DNA of 64,000 nt. Source: Paralvinella palmiformis (taxonomy: Eukaryota > Annelida > Polychaeta > Terebellida > Alvinellidae). Positions within the stretch are counted from its first letter, which is position 1; the number at the start of each line of letters is the position of its first letter. The stretch covers positions 363,501 to 427,500 of the forward strand of contig JAODUP010000130.1 in assembly GCA_025642065.1 (NCBI GenBank). The letters are read 5' to 3'. A model generated the notes under the pieces. That model did not search any database, had not been told where the DNA came from, and was given only the letters and a program-made list of their open reading frames with translations. The position numbers were made by a program, and so were the translations under genes. Of this stretch, positions 1-15,300 are shown in pieces.

Positions 1-734
1 TAATATTTCATTTTATTAGTGAAGCCATTAATACTTTTTATTTGTTTCATTTCCTGGGAGAGATTATACCCTATATCAGTAGCCTTATGTGTAAAGTATT
101 GTGAAAAGTTATCAGTATTTCTTTGTCTTAAGTGGGAATCGTGTCTATGTCTTGTATGGCGACTGTGAATGTTGCTATTTGATAAAAATATATTTGAGAG
201 TGATTTAGGCAAGGAATGTTGGAACATAAATTTACCCAGTTGTAGTTCAAATAGCTTGTTTATTGGAAGATTACATACAGATTGATATAAAGGCATTGTG
301 GATTCATTCTATTTTGACAGTGTAATTGACTTTACTGGCTTATTTTGAATCATTTGGATTTTATGTTTCTATACTATGCTAGGAGAGCCCTATAACAGTG
401 TTCCATAGTTAACGCGTGAATGAATCAGTGAATTATATCGGGTTTTTAGGTGTTTCTTTGGTAGCAGTCATTTGAATGTATTTACTATGTATAATCAATG
501 AGACATTTTATTCTTGTACTGATCTACTGGTATATGTTTATATAAAATAAAAACTAGACTAATACTGATATGTTCCAGATAAGTCAATAACATCTGAAGT
601 TGTTCATACTTTGCTGGTAGGCTGTGAATATTCATATGCATGACAGAGTATTTATATACACTCAATTGACAAACCATTTCTAATTTACCAAACTCATCAG
701 ATTTACAGTTTGTACTAAGCAAATTTTCACCCAA
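1..734 (-). mobile_element. Internally deleted non-LTR retrotransposon (LINE) fragment
   Basis: Two parts of a LINE open reading frame lie in the same orientation. Positions 495-734 encode an endonuclease start with the typical phrase HMNIHSLPAKYEQL. Positions 1 to about 420 encode, with stops, the C-terminal end of the reverse-transcriptase protein (LPINKLFELQLGKFMFQHSL, then an HSRHTRHRHDSHLR-like segment). The polymerase core between them is missing, so this is an internally deleted dead copy. It sits left of NAPRT exon 6, probably in the next NAPRT intron, and continues past the window edge. Confidence 0.7.
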
Positions 735-2441
735 AATCTCAGCATCAAGTATGCAAGTATTTAAATATTGGGAGAAAATGCTTTAACTGCAAATATCAGT
801 TACATTGTTAAAGGTTTCACACAACATTATTTTATGTATGTGAAAAATACCTATTAATTGATATGTGTGACATGGCGCTAGGCGGCACAGGGGTAGATAC
901 AAGAGGATCCAACAAACATGACATGTATAGTGCAATGGTGCAGACTGTTAACTGGAATGTGCAGAGGGTGGTAGATCAGAGAGTGAGTGTTCATCGGATG
1001 ATAGATATCCCTTTTACCATACAGCATTCGCACAGAAACAAGAATAATTAAACTGCAGGTGCTAAGATTATAATATAGTATTCATCAATTGCTGACAGGG
1101 AAGTTAGTAACATTTTTATGTCATTCATATTGGTGATTTACCTGCAATATTGGAATTAACGAACTTATAATGCCACAGAGAAAATCATCATTATACAGAA
1201 TTTATCAGGACTTAAACGTACCCAGACAATAGTCATTATGCTGTTAAGGCAAAACCTTCAGTCTCTATTATGCGCCCCTATATGATAAGTATACAGTACA
1301 TCTGTAACACATAATAATAATAAATACCACAGGATCATTTCCACCAGGATGTTAAATGGCAATATGTTGCCATGACACTGCAATTCAAAACTATATAAGT
1401 TATAGCTTTTCCAAGCACTAGTAACTTATAAAAGCAATAGTAATAACTAAAACAGGCTATTTTTTGAGGATATTGGCACTATAGAAGTTTGTTGTTATTA
1501 GTATTATTATTATTATTATCATTATCATTATTATTAATTCTGACAAGGACTTATAGATACGATTTAAAGCCTTTTGCTTTGTTATTTATATATCATCTAG
1601 ATCTACACAGTTGTAAGCTACAATGACTTTGAGTGTACTTGCAATGGCTTCACCTCATCACACAGTAGAGCTTATCAGGAAGTCAGTCCAATTAATATAA
1701 AAGCCACAAACTAGTTTCCCCTTCACCTACATGTTCAGTTTTTATTTCCCGTATATGATCAATGAGAGATTCAACATCCATTTGTCAGGAAACGTTCTGT
1801 TTTAATTTTTTATTTCATCAATAAGGTAACCTTGGACCTCACAACATATGAACTAAAAAACGTTTACACCGCTGGCTGATCCCCTACCTACTCGAAGCTG
1901 ATCTGGCTGGTTAGCTAATTTCATTTTCATACAAAGATGATGTGCACAGGTTCATATAAAATTAGCTGCCTTTACACTGTGGTGACAGCCATGAGGCAAG
2001 TGAAGCCACTACCATTTGGTTGGTTTTGCTGTGGTTACAATTCAGAACTACTACGAAGGATATTCAATATGCTACAAATTACACTTGGTGCCACCACTCA
2101 ATCACTCTTGGAAGCATCTCACCTGACCACAAGAATATAATATTAATGTTATTTATTACTCATTAATCATCATTATCAACAGCATATTCTATTCAGAAAC
2201 TATTAAATTAAATTAAATGTAAGCTTTAAAAGATAACAGAGTAACAGAATATTGGGCATCAGACAACAGTTATGTAGCACAACGGAAGTATGAAAGTTAG
2301 GGAGAAGAACACGTCTAACTGAGTGAAGCAAACTTGGTAAAGAGTACACTATAGGAATACATTTATTTAAGTACACAGGTTGAAAAATAGACGCAGCAAG
2401 TGTAGAACCGAAATAGACTTTCTTTAAACCTCATCACTTAC
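735..2441. other. Probable NAPRT intron sequence without recognised gene
   Basis: This AT-rich stretch lies downstream of the donor site of NAPRT exon 6. It contains a short ATT/ATC run near 1499-1534. The open frames at 863-1051 and 1937-2140 are short and have no recognisable domain. I see no further NAPRT exon here. Confidence 0.6.
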
Positions 2442-4150
2442 CTAATATGGGACAGATCTTATCTAACCATGACAGGGTAAGGTCAGGAAAATCAAGCTCC
2501 TCATCCGAATTAGCCTTCTTCAATTTCTGTACAAATTATATAATAATATTCCATCAGGTCAGAATTATTTGATACAAGCACCAGTCTTATCATACAAGAA
2601 ACATGTTTAATTAGAGTAACGTTCTGCTATAATGATTAGAAATCCTTACAAGCTGTTCACTTCTTACTTCTACATAGTGATAAACATATATATTACCGGT
2701 ACACACGAGAAATTGTCAAATAAATTAGTACTACTCTAGTATCTATTTTATATTTACCTACCTGAAAGCTAATTACACTTAAGAAACATTTTCACCAACA
2801 TTTTCACACACACGCACACACTGTAAACCCCTATGGATATGATGCTGATTCCAGAAACAAAACTCATAACGATAATCAGGATATTTTGCTAATCACATCT
2901 TAGGATGTTTATCATTATATGTGTTCTTACTAACTGGAAATCATAGAATCCTCAATCTCTAATTATGAGTGGCAAATCAAAATAAAAGAAAACCTTTTCT
3001 ACAAAAATTCCACTTAAACAATTGCACTATGGGCATATTTCTACATCACATTCCTATTTGGGGACGAGTTAGTCAAAATTCCAGAAACAAATGCATTCTA
3101 CTATATCTGTATACATGTACATACGAATCAATGGTATTTTTGTAAAAATATAACTTTGGCATGGAGCAAACAATAAAAAAGGTTATTATTGTATTGCACG
3201 AATTATTATACAATTTGGTTTTAAAATTAGTGCATTTTTCTAGGCATTATTTCATTATTACACGCACTACTCAGTTTTTATATATTACATACCCTGTTCT
3301 TTATTTCTTCTACTCCATTAAATGAGTTGACAAAGGCATGTGCATGTGTTCCTTTGACGGGAATGCCAAACAGTTTACCAGCCAATACATTACTGGTACC
3401 ATCAAAACCTGGATAAATATAACATGATAACAGCACAACACATGCTTAGAATACTTATTGATATAATAACAACAACACACACATGTACACACACACACAC
3501 TGGTAAGATACAATGTTTTGCAACATGAAAAGTTGTTCTCCAGTTTCAATCAGCTAATGAACTACCCAGAAATATTCATGATTTTAGAGAGAGAGAGAGA
3601 GAGAGTTATATAGACAGAGACTTCTGCATGATTTATTTCAATCTGATAGTGAGAATACTAGTGATAGTGATAATATTCTTTTCTTTGTACAATTAAGAGT
3701 GCATGTGTTAAGAACAGAGACGTCTCTATGGATGTCTCACCTCCTATATAGCAATATCTAGATGCAGACAATCCCCCATCTGGACCCTGTGCTCTTCGTA
3801 AACCGAACTCCAAGAGAGCTTTATCTGCTCCAGCAGCCATCCGAAACCTGGCTGCATTTGTAGCAACCAAACTGTTAATGATAGTAACATTAATTACAGA
3901 GACAGGCATTACTGCACATTATACAACATGTTAACAATCCTTTTAGACTTCACGCAGAGAGCTAACAATACATACATATATTACAATAGTATATCAGATA
4001 TAACAGTATAGCAAATACAACAACATTCCCATAAATTTGTATAATATATATATATATATATATATAGTGCATTATAAAGTTGAATAACATAACAAATTGC
4101 CTATTAATACACCTTAGTTGAATGCCCCTCAAGTAACTGAATGTGTGATG

Positions 4151-4195
<45 letters not shown>

Positions 4196-7100
4196 AAGTA
4201 ATTTCTCTAACATAACTTTTTCATAACTATTAAAAAATCAACAAATAATGAGCAACTCATTACCCTAACCCACAAACACTTCTCGTTTTGAGATTCGTAG
4301 CAGTATTTCATACACCTATACTAAAAACATTTAATTGCTTTATTTCTAATGAAGTGACAGTACTCAATTAAACTGTTACTAACCAGCATAAACTGTACTA
4401 TAGATTTAGTCTGGTTTCTATTTCTTTTTTAGTTATTTTATTTTGTGTAAACAAGGCACAAATACAAATAAAACATTCAAAATAGAATCACAAAACAGTC
4501 TAAAGCACACGTATGGAATATATTCCACAAGAAATGTACGTTTTATCAAAACTTCTAAGCTTCCGAGTCTGGCACTATTTTTGCAATGGAAAAACTGGAT
4601 TTTTCTCAATGTAATCACATCCGTCTAATCTAACATTCTGAAGAAACACACCAGCAAAGGACAACACTTGCCGCACTCCCAGAAATCAACACTGGCATGT
4701 CTAAACTGTGAAAATCTTTACAAAAACTATTTTAGATGCTTTTGTTGTTTCAATGTAAACTAAACCTATTGGTTAATTAATCAGGCACTTGTTAGAAGAT
4801 ATATATTATTGTAGATTTCAAAATAAGTGATACAAGGATTATTTTATCTTAGGACAAAACGTACCCACTATTAAAGAAAGCCAATCTCAGTGGCTGAAAT
4901 GAGTTTATTTTCAATTTGTTTTGTATAAATAATGTACTTATCAAATCATTCTAATTTTTATTACACAGACAATATACAAAATGCAGACATTCAGCATCTC
5001 AAAAGTAAGATCTGTATTTGTACCAGAAACATAATCCCAAACCAACTTACACTGATATTTTAGTGTAGTTCAGTCATGAGTGGAGAGTCGCTGTTAGATG
5101 TTTTACTGTGAGTGACATCCTGAATGATAAAGCCAAATGGTTAACTGTAGCTGTAATGGTGGACAGTGATTCACCGAATGAACATGAAATTTTCTGTCAC
5201 AAGCACGAGGTAATGTGAAACCTCAGATGACTGATAAAAGCTTGGAAATGAGCACATGATCAACACATTGACACATGGGATGACAGGCCTCTCAGGGAAC
5301 TTCTCAAGTCAGTGGCAAATGTTGTCCAGCCGAACACGACAGTAGAGGAAATTCCATGAAGGATGTGTAATTAAAGTTACCAGTAATGACTAAATAGATC
5401 ATCATATTTACGCTTACAACACTGAAAATCAATTAATGTTTGACTGCTTCATTTAACATTTTACCCCAATTTTACTGAGAAGGGATAAAATATACGGTAT
5501 TAAAAATGCTACTAAGTGTTCTGAACACATATGGTGATTACGATATTGATTTACTGAATTATACGTGTCATAAATAAGTAAGGATTTTGGTAATAAACGT
5601 TTTTCACCTTTAATTTTTTAACTCAAAGCAGTAGTAAATTTCTGTAAAAATGTAATTTATATAAATATGAAAAATTATATGCCATCCAATATTAGATGTC
5701 AGAAGTCGAGTAAAAAACAAACTATATGTTGATTTATTTTAAACAAACAGATGTTTTGCACATTTTTCAAGTCAAGCAAAAATGTCCATGAACAACGTAG
5801 ACAATCATGTGACTATCCACTGATTTGTTTAATTAATACAACAGCATCTAGCCATCATGTCTACCATACAGATTCCCGATTAAAGTGAACTATACAGAAT
5901 TTTGTGATTTACCTATGCCAAAAGTGTTTTGAGGTTACATGTAATACGTAGATCTATGTTTACAAGAATCCTTCTTTTTTTTTAAATATATATAATTCAC
6001 TAACAAACAGTTAAATATGGACATCCCTCTTTTCCTAGCACTTTATTGCAAAAGATTTTAGCTCTTTTTACACCACATCTTTGACTTTAAAACAAAAAAG
6101 TTTTGTCCACGATGAAATATTGTGGAATTGTGTGTGTGCTCATTGTTTTCGTCTACACAATTTCACGATCTTAAATTCCATACAAATGTAAACAAAAGAT
6201 ATTCAACCAGAAGTCACAGACAATCATTGACTGACTAAGATGATGATGATTGATGTTTTACGGCCACTTTTGTGCACAAGATAGGCTAAATGGACCGAGC
6301 AACCTCCAAAGAAAATGAATCGAAGTCAAAGATGAAACAGCCTTCAGATATGCCCACGCCGAGATTCGAACACAGGTAGTAGTGATCTGTGATCCAACAC
6401 CCTACCATTAGACCATGGAGGTGCCCTTGACTGACTAAGAGAAAATAACTTTATTTCAAGGGTTTGGTGGTAATCACGTATTCCTGAAATAAGAGCTCAA
6501 CATAGATTCTATGTATGCCCCTAAACAAGTGTTAACCAGCACATATCTCTAAATGAACATTCTAGTTAATCAAGAGTTGACCGTATACTGACAATATGAC
6601 AAAGAGTTGCTCCTCATGACTAATATTAAAGCGGTACACTAATTAAAAGATATTTTATTGTATAAATACTACTATTATGATGAAATATATACCGTAATAG
6701 ATAAATGAGCTTTACATAAGACAGTAGGAAAATAAAAATAATAACACATTATGCACCAAAAAAACCTCTATCCTAGAAAAACCAAGTAGGAAATATATCC
6801 ATTTAGCACTTATTAACATACCTGGCGTAGTTAACTAATGTGAGTAGGGTTGTCTCTAAGAGCTGTACTATGGGTAGTGGGCCTTCTATTCTCATTAGTG
6901 GCACTTTCGGGAAGACAACTGTACCCTCATCGATGGCATACAGTGTTACGGATCCTGTATCTAAATTACGCAAATACTCGAAGTAATCCTCTTCAGTGTG
7001 AGGGGGAAGAATGGTTCTCAGATATTCCAGATCTGAAAGCAACAGAAACGGTGAACAGATCTTTTCAGATGAAGCAGATCATATCTTATAGAATTTATAT

Positions 7101-10100
7101 ATTTCTAAACCACGAAAACAAATCATCCACAAAATTTTTAAAAACCTACATGTAATGCTGGTGGATTACGCATATTGCTCTATTTATGAAATAAGGTTAT
7201 ACGGATATTAATATTTTTGAAGCCTGGTTAAAAATGAGTGGCCAAGATATTAACCTGTTTCTGAATAATGGAAGTTCTTTAGATACTTTAAGCACTCTTC
7301 TAAACCGGCAAATATTGTGAATTCTCCATGGAATGGGTTCTTCCTGAAGAAGAGGTCAAATACAGCGGTGTCGTGTCTCTTCTCACTCTTCCAGTAGGCA
7401 TATGCCATTGTAATTTGATACAAGTCTGCAATAACAATATTGTCATTTATTCTTCAGGCAGCATGTTATTATAGTATCACATCAAAACTGGTACTTTACC
7501 CAAATGTCCACAAGGTGATCACTTACCAAAAAGTGATGCCGTACATTAAGAACTCTATTATATTTTAGATAACATAGCATATAGTCAAAAGTCATACCAC
7601 ATATAACAAATTAAGCACCATATTAATACAGTGCAACATTATGTTGTATGTTAACTAGTAAGTAACATATCACAATAATATAAAAATTTTTCAAAAGGTA
7701 AGTTTAACATAATATAATGGAATGAGACAAGTCAACTAACTTCATGAAAGAAAAAAAAAACAATATCATCATATACTGTAATTAATGTAATGATCGAAAC
7801 ATTAAAAACAGTTTAGATTTAGATGTTTAAATAATTAATGGCTGAAATGATAGGTTTACCACTTTGTGTTCAAATCATTTCAATCACATGATTATACTAT
7901 GATGTGTATTTACTATGTATTCACTAAAGTAATTTTGTGCTGAAGTGGCTAACCACTATTAGAAACATTTAGGATGGTACTAATTTAAACAGCTTCATTT
8001 GATCTTTTAATCCAGTCGAAAGGAAATACTAAAACAGCTAACTGGATTAATATCAATTGAGCATGACTGACTGTATGCTTCCTTTCCACACTTGAACATA
8101 AATATAGTTATTGATTTAACTCAAGTTCAATATGTATGCTTTAAGAGTTCATCATTACGGTGAAGATCGCCTGCTTCACTAATTTCAGATTTAATTTTAT
8201 TTCACCGATGAACGAATGTTTTATGGCAACAAAATACATGGCACATATCTAAAAATTAAACAGCTACATTCACCAAATGTTATTTTATCAACGTTTCCAA
8301 TGAATTCATGACTTAATGTATATAAATCACAATGAAGGTGTTCTGCTGAAGCTGAACCACACATTCAGTACTGAGGGGGGGGGATTGGCATTAGTAGCTA
8401 GCTAAATTCAGATTGTGATCTTCTGAGAGAAAACAATTTAAACATTTGACATGTTCATTTCAAATTACACAACAACAGTACAGGACTAAAAATAACAAAG
8501 CAACATTGTACTGGATGACTACACGGACAATTTCTGAGGAACAAGAATGTGCTTTGCTTTTTTTACCACAGGGTAATGACAAATGATGCACAACATCCCC
8601 GAAGTGTTCTTTTCTGTAACAACTAATGAATTTTAATACATTTTCAATTCACTTTTAAATTATCAAATATTATGCAACACCCTCAAATAATCAAACATGT
8701 TTTAATATTGTACTGGTCTTATATAAAAGAAAACCATAAATAAATTATTTTACACATATATGACATAAAGTTTAGTTCCTGATTGCTGATTCGGCAGTTT
8801 ACACGTGAAAACAAACTTGTTTTGGCAAGGTAAATATTACTGCTATGTGACTGAAAGGTCAGGTGCTTGCTTTCACACACATGTTAAGTATTACAAATTA
8901 TTTTGGCATATTTAACTTAATTTGACTTTGTCTGTGCTGAAAATACTTGAATGAAAGAGATGCCTACCCGGTAGATAAATGAAATTTGATATAACTGCAA
9001 CAGATAGAATTAAATGTAACCTGAGGCAAGTACATTTAAGACACGATAAGTTAAAATGAAATATTACTTATCCAATATGACAAGATGATAATGAGTGTTA
9101 ACAAATAGCTATAATATACTGTCTAAGATAATAAAACTGTTAATACTTTAAAACGATATGGTAAATGGTGTATGACAGATGTTGTCATGTGGCTCCTCGT
9201 ATTAGCTATTTACTTGGTGATACACACATATTAATACATGGCTGACTCAGACTGTAAAGTTACAGATTACCGCAGTAATTATATGAGTGTTATAAAATAT
9301 TTTATTTGGTCTAAATATAAACTCAGTTGTATCTAATAAATAATTACTTTGTTAGTAGGACCTGTTTTTTTTGTGCGTATAACATAAATTTTCTGTTTTC
9401 ATACGAATGGACACTTGGGTGTAGGGAATGGTGGAAGTATCCATATACTGAACACTGTACGCCCCTAAATGCTATGAGTTTGATTTTATCATCCACATCC
9501 ATAATGTTCTAGTGCACATAACTGTGTCCACCAATTTCATACACTGTGTACACATTTCGTCATAACTGATAAAATTCTGGAGAAAAAGGAAACCCACTTA
9601 CAAATCACAATTTACACAACAAATAAAACCAAACAATATTAAGACATTTTCTATTACCCAAAGTTTATACAAATATTACAAAACATTCCACTTCAACTGA
9701 AGGGTAAGAGATCTATCATTCTACGCTAGTACTAGTACTAGTAGAACCTCCTGCTATGAAACAGGATACCGTAATTTATCATGAAATTTATCTAAAAGAC
9801 GAGCATTTTCATTGAGATTTTAAAGTAATACATCTAAAGATAATAACCAAATAAACTGGCCGAGCTCCTTACACTATAATAAATGATCATTCGTAATGAG
9901 TCTGTCATAAAACAAAAATATTCTTTTTATGTTTTCATTTTCTCAACCCCGTAAAAACCGTTTAGTTAATTTTAGGTCCGCTGCTCTTTGTCCACATTTA
10001 CATAATGTAAGCTGTTTGTTTGAGGGCTGGCACTCTGCTAAATATGAAGTTTTTTTTCAGTTATTGATTTAATAAATTTTGTGAGAAAGACAACAAACAA

Positions 10101-12137
10101 AATATCAGGTGGCCCATTAGTATTGTTTAGCATAATTATTATCACCTAGATAAAACTAATTTGATAAAAACTGTAAAAAATTTAAAGTGATCACAGTCAA
10201 TGTTCCTGAGAGTGAAACTGTGATAGCCTTTATCAGCAACAATGACGTCAAACAAGAAAGAGCATGGAACTTCTCCAAATATTACATTGAAGAGCAAGTA
10301 TATCGATATGAAACATATGTATTATCACTATAAGCAGTATCAAATCTATGTTCATATCCAATGTCAGCTAAACAGTAGTTGTATACCCAAGAGGTTTTTC
10401 TAATTACACACCAAAACCAACATGTGACACAATAATTATGATGAATTTGTCAATATTTAGGTGACAAGCATGAACAATCATTCACTCAAACTCGAGGAGA
10501 CAGTTGCACACACATAGGACAGACTAGACTGGTCATTAAAAAAACACATTAGCCTAAAACAAGTTAATTCTGAGCTTTATAAAATCGATTTAATCATTCA
10601 ACAGTTTTAATATAAGAAGCTGCCAAACAATACAGCTAAGGTAGATTCTGTAATGGAATGGATAAAACACCTCCATGTGTAAGCAAATTAGCCATATTAT
10701 ATATATTATATACACTGTATTTTATATAGTGATTTCACGAATTCACTGAAAGTTTTAGGGATTTCGTGAAATTGCTGGTTTCACAATCTTACTGTAACAT
10801 ATATACAGGATCATAACAGTCTTTAGACTTGCCATATCATAGCTGATATATTTCTTCACCGGTAAACTCTACCAAACAATGAGCTATAAGATACTGATAA
10901 GACTCACAATAATACTATATCAACAGTGGAATTATGTTATGGAAACCCATTTGTGTTTCTAAAACTTCAGCGTCAGATTTGATCAAAATGGATCAACACG
11001 AGAGCTCTAACTACTGCTGAAGTTTAAAAACCTTCAACGAAACTCCAAAATAAAATAAAACCTACCAACTTGTTTCTTCTTAAGTGTTGCGGCTAAAATT
11101 GAAAGATAATGTTTAGAAACTGAAAAATAACAGCCAGTGGCACATGGAACAGCATAATATTACTCCTGGTGATTAGGACTCAAATAATGAAGACTACTTT
11201 CATGAGGTTTATCAATAATCATATCCCAATAGAGCAATGTCTCATCAAAACAATATTTCAACCATTATTCCTAGAGATTTTATCAACACAGAAAATTATA
11301 AAAAGACTTATAAAATTACACTTTGGCTAAATCAAGATATGTACTATTTTTCATTCTAATGTGCTATAATGCTCACTATAAAAAATGCATACGGCATATT
11401 TAAGCTAAGCACAGACAAATGCTTACCAATCGTCATCAAATGATCACGTAAGGTGATCATAAAGACTAATGGGATAGCCAGAGTGATACAGATACCTGCA
11501 GACTTAGACACATCTTAGATCTTGTCATTTGTTGCGATGGTGACAATCTGATCAGGGATGTGTCCGCATCATACAGGTTATCTGATCATTTCTTTATTAA
11601 CACTATTGTATTTTTATAGAAACAATCTGTTTCAGCAAAAAGGATTTCCTACAGAAAATACAGGTCGATTAAGAAAAAGTGTTCTTTTGCTGATCTTGGG
11701 TTACCGTAATCTAGTATTGGACCGACCAGGTGATCTTGAACATCGAGACAAACGCGTTGGCATATTAATTATATGTAAATGGTTTCTTTCCACCACCCTA
11801 TCATACCGGGCACCCCTTTGATAGAGCCCTACATATTCATGGATACATTTAACTCTTTTACACACCTGGTAAATACTGATACAGTAGCTAAAGAGGTCAT
11901 CAAATACTTTCTATGCCTATATGGCTTGTCAGTGATTATCAGGTTATTAAGATCATTTCAATTACTTAAAGGCAAATAATCAGTCATTATATGCCTGTAT
12001 TTTTCCAGGGTCCATGAAAACTGCCACCGTAAAGCCATCAATAAAAATAAACAGCTTGAACTGAAATGATCTAAAGAACAAGCAATATGACATTAAAAAC
12101 TAATATGCCAGTGACATACATCCCTCTCTCTCTCTCG

Positions 12138-12179
<42 letters not shown>

Positions 12180-12258
12180 TTAATCTGTATAATACTATTT
12201 AGGTAATATGTCTATTGCTAACTGATATTTAATACACCTTACCTGAAAATAATATTTA

Positions 12259-12308
<50 letters not shown>

Positions 12309-15300
12309 ATAACATTCTGATAATGAATTCAAGTTTCTTGGAGAATAGTTGTGGAAGATGCATAATCTTCTACCATTAAATGAAGATAAAACAAATATGA
12401 TCTATTTTGTTTCACCATATGTCAAATTCTGAAAAACCCAACCATTACACATTGGTCGATGCTAGTGAACCTGAGTAACTAACACAGTGACTGTGATATA
12501 GCCAAAAACAAGAGCATATCATTCCATTTCATCCAAAAATATATTGGCTTCTGGTGACCCAGCATATCCATCTTTTAGCCTATAAATCTATCGGAAACAA
12601 TGCACCTGAATACCTGTGTGAACTCTTGTTCATTATATTAAAGTCATAACAAATTCATTCTAAAAACTCTCTTGTCCAACATTGCTTTCATTGGTAGATA
12701 ATAGCAATCATTTAAATTTGAGGTAGCAACATCACGTGCCCTTGAAGTTGAATGGCTTACACTAGAAATAACAACAATATTTTCCTTATTAACACACACG
12801 CGCGCGCGCGCGCGCAAATAAAGAAGATTCTAGTGAATAAATAATTCAAGTCGGCCTCTCAATGATATTGTGGTTAAAGGCAGAATAATATCTTTACATA
12901 TCTATATTGTGTCCCATTGTCATTGATGTACCTTAATAATTCGAATAATGTGACACTCAGTGGTGAAACCTGAATAGTGTGTCAGGCACAAGATCAGTCA
13001 TTTGCATCATCAGCTGCATGTGCTCTATGACGATCTCCTGTGATGGCCAAGGCCTGTATGTTTCAATATCAGCACAAGTAAGTCAGAAGATGATGATTGA
13101 TGTTTAATGGTCACTTTTGTGCACACGGTAGGCTAAATGGCCCGAGTGACTCCAAAGGTAATGAATTGAAGTCAAAGATGAAATAACTTTCAGATATGCC
13201 CACGACAAGATTCGAACTCAGGTGGTAGTGATCTGTGGTCCAACACACTACCGCTAGACCACGAAGACGCCCCATTTAAGTCAGAAGAAACAGGCTGGGA
13301 TAGTATTGCAGGGAAAAACCCAAACAAACAACAAACAGATGAATACAAAACATTCGGCTTTTTACAAAGAATAGTTTTATGCATAAAAGAGAAAGTAAGA
13401 TCAATATCATATTTGCAAGTGTAAGTTTTAAAAATTAATCACAAATCTGTTATAATATGTCTGCACAAAGTCTGAGTAAATGTGTGTAGGTGGGTGTTTG
13501 TATGTGCATGCGTGTGTGTTTGCAACGACTGAAACGCTGACAAAGATAGTATTACAAATTGTGAAGGCAGCAGCTCGACAATTAATCAAGGGTTGGGGGA
13601 ACCGGATCCAGAACAGCAACTTCTCACACCCGAAACAGTTCGCCTTCTCCACAGACAAGTACTGATCAAATTTCAAATCATCACTGGCCATCTGATCACG
13701 TGACATCATCAAACGCACTGAACCAAAATCACCTGATTATCGGAACACTCTTGGAACAAAACATCAATAACTATTGACCTACAGTCCCTTAAAACGTTCC
13801 TGCAGAAAAAACATCATCGATCTATAGAATCGATGTCGTCAGTTCTTTCGGTTCCAGTTGCTGTGGTCACTAATTGCTTTTCCCCACACGAGTTCAGCAC
13901 AAATGCTTTGTCATGGTTATGATCAGTGATCGACAGTGCGCGTGTAATCTACGGTAGATAAAACAGAACTCTGGCATCTCGAACAATAACATCAACGTCC
14001 CATAGCCACAAAGTAGCCTACAGCTGACCAATGTTATTACAACATCAATATACTCTATCCAAGTATGGTCAGAGATGGCAAATTAATGACAGGAAGTCTA
14101 TACACATGGGGGGGGGGAGACGCCTCCGTGGTCTAGCGGTAGCGTGTTGGACCGCAGATCACTACCACCCGGGTTTGAATCTCAGCGTGGGCATATATGA
14201 AGGTTGCTTCATCTTTGACTTCGCTTCGTTACCTTTGGAGGTCACTTGGGCCATTTAGCCTACCTTGTGCACAAAAGTGGCCGTAAAACATCAATCATCA
14301 TCATCATCTATACAGAAGGACATCACTCACATGATTCAAGTAATAACAACGATTGTAATAATGACAACAGTAGTCAGTGTAACAGTAATGTTTTTGTTGT
14401 TCGGGGAGAATCCCCAGGCTGTCGCTTATTCAGCACAGCCTCTATGTTGAAGTGGTTGAGAAAACTCCCCCCCCCCCCACCACTCACAGGGGAGCAGTAC
14501 GGAAAGATGGAGCCGAAATACCCTGAGGGTGGTCACTGCCAGAGTGTTTTACGTCCTCAGGGTTTTTAACGTCCCCCTTTATTTTAAATAATTCAGTGGA
14601 GATGGCAGCGCCATTTAACGTGGTCAGCCATCCACGATGTTGTGAGCCGAGAAATTAATTTCTGGAAAAGTTTCGACCTCTTACCGGGTTCGAACCTGTG
14701 ACCATTGGCAGCAAGTGCCGGGTACTTAACCGCTAGGCCACCGGAGCTCACGGGAAAAAAAGTAATGATGATGGGATAAAGATGGCCTGAATAATGATGA
14801 CAAGGGTAATTAATGGTAACACAAGTGATCATCACAAGAGCAATAGTAGCGAGGGTATTATGGCGGCAAGAGCGATCATTATAAAACGATCAACTTTAAA
14901 CAGATAAACCCAGATAAGGTTTTATTATCTGTCCAACATAATACTGATTAAATACGAATCTGAAGTACATCTATTAAAAACGTCTTAGCTTTGTAACTGG
15001 GATATCACAAATGTGCTGCCACCTAGCGGGCTCGAATAACTGAGCAAGTTCTGGCTTCCGTATTAATTAATATATCATTAGCATTCTGACACATTCTATA
15101 TCTACATGGCACTTGTTTCTAATTTAACTCAGCAAATATGTATTTAACTGAACAAATGAACTGTTCAGCTTCTTACTTCAGGCAAATCATACGCTAACTA
15201 TGAAATGATTCGTTTTTTATGTCTTTCTGATTGTTGGAGTGTAGAAATGGGTGATTCGTAAAGGATAGTAGCTGGGAATAGGTGATGCTCCCTTGTATTA

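Larger units (their letters stand above)
3872..6821 (-). other. NAPRT intron 3 with (TA)n tracts and one SINE
   Basis: This intron lies between NAPRT exons 3 and 4. Phase 2 joins across it to restore Ser in the family phrase [12 protein letters not shown]. It contains (TA)n at 4043-4066 and 4151-4191 and a SINE-A copy at 6239-6424. Nothing else was recognised. Confidence 0.75.

Noticed and set aside
6850..7155. 101-codon plus-strand open frame
   Set aside because: Antisense of NAPRT exon 3.
14119..14200. Possible tRNA gene (clear A and B boxes)
   Set aside because: The same head recurs in many copies with a common SINE body and tail, and it cannot fold a complete acceptor stem. It is a SINE head, not a tRNA gene.
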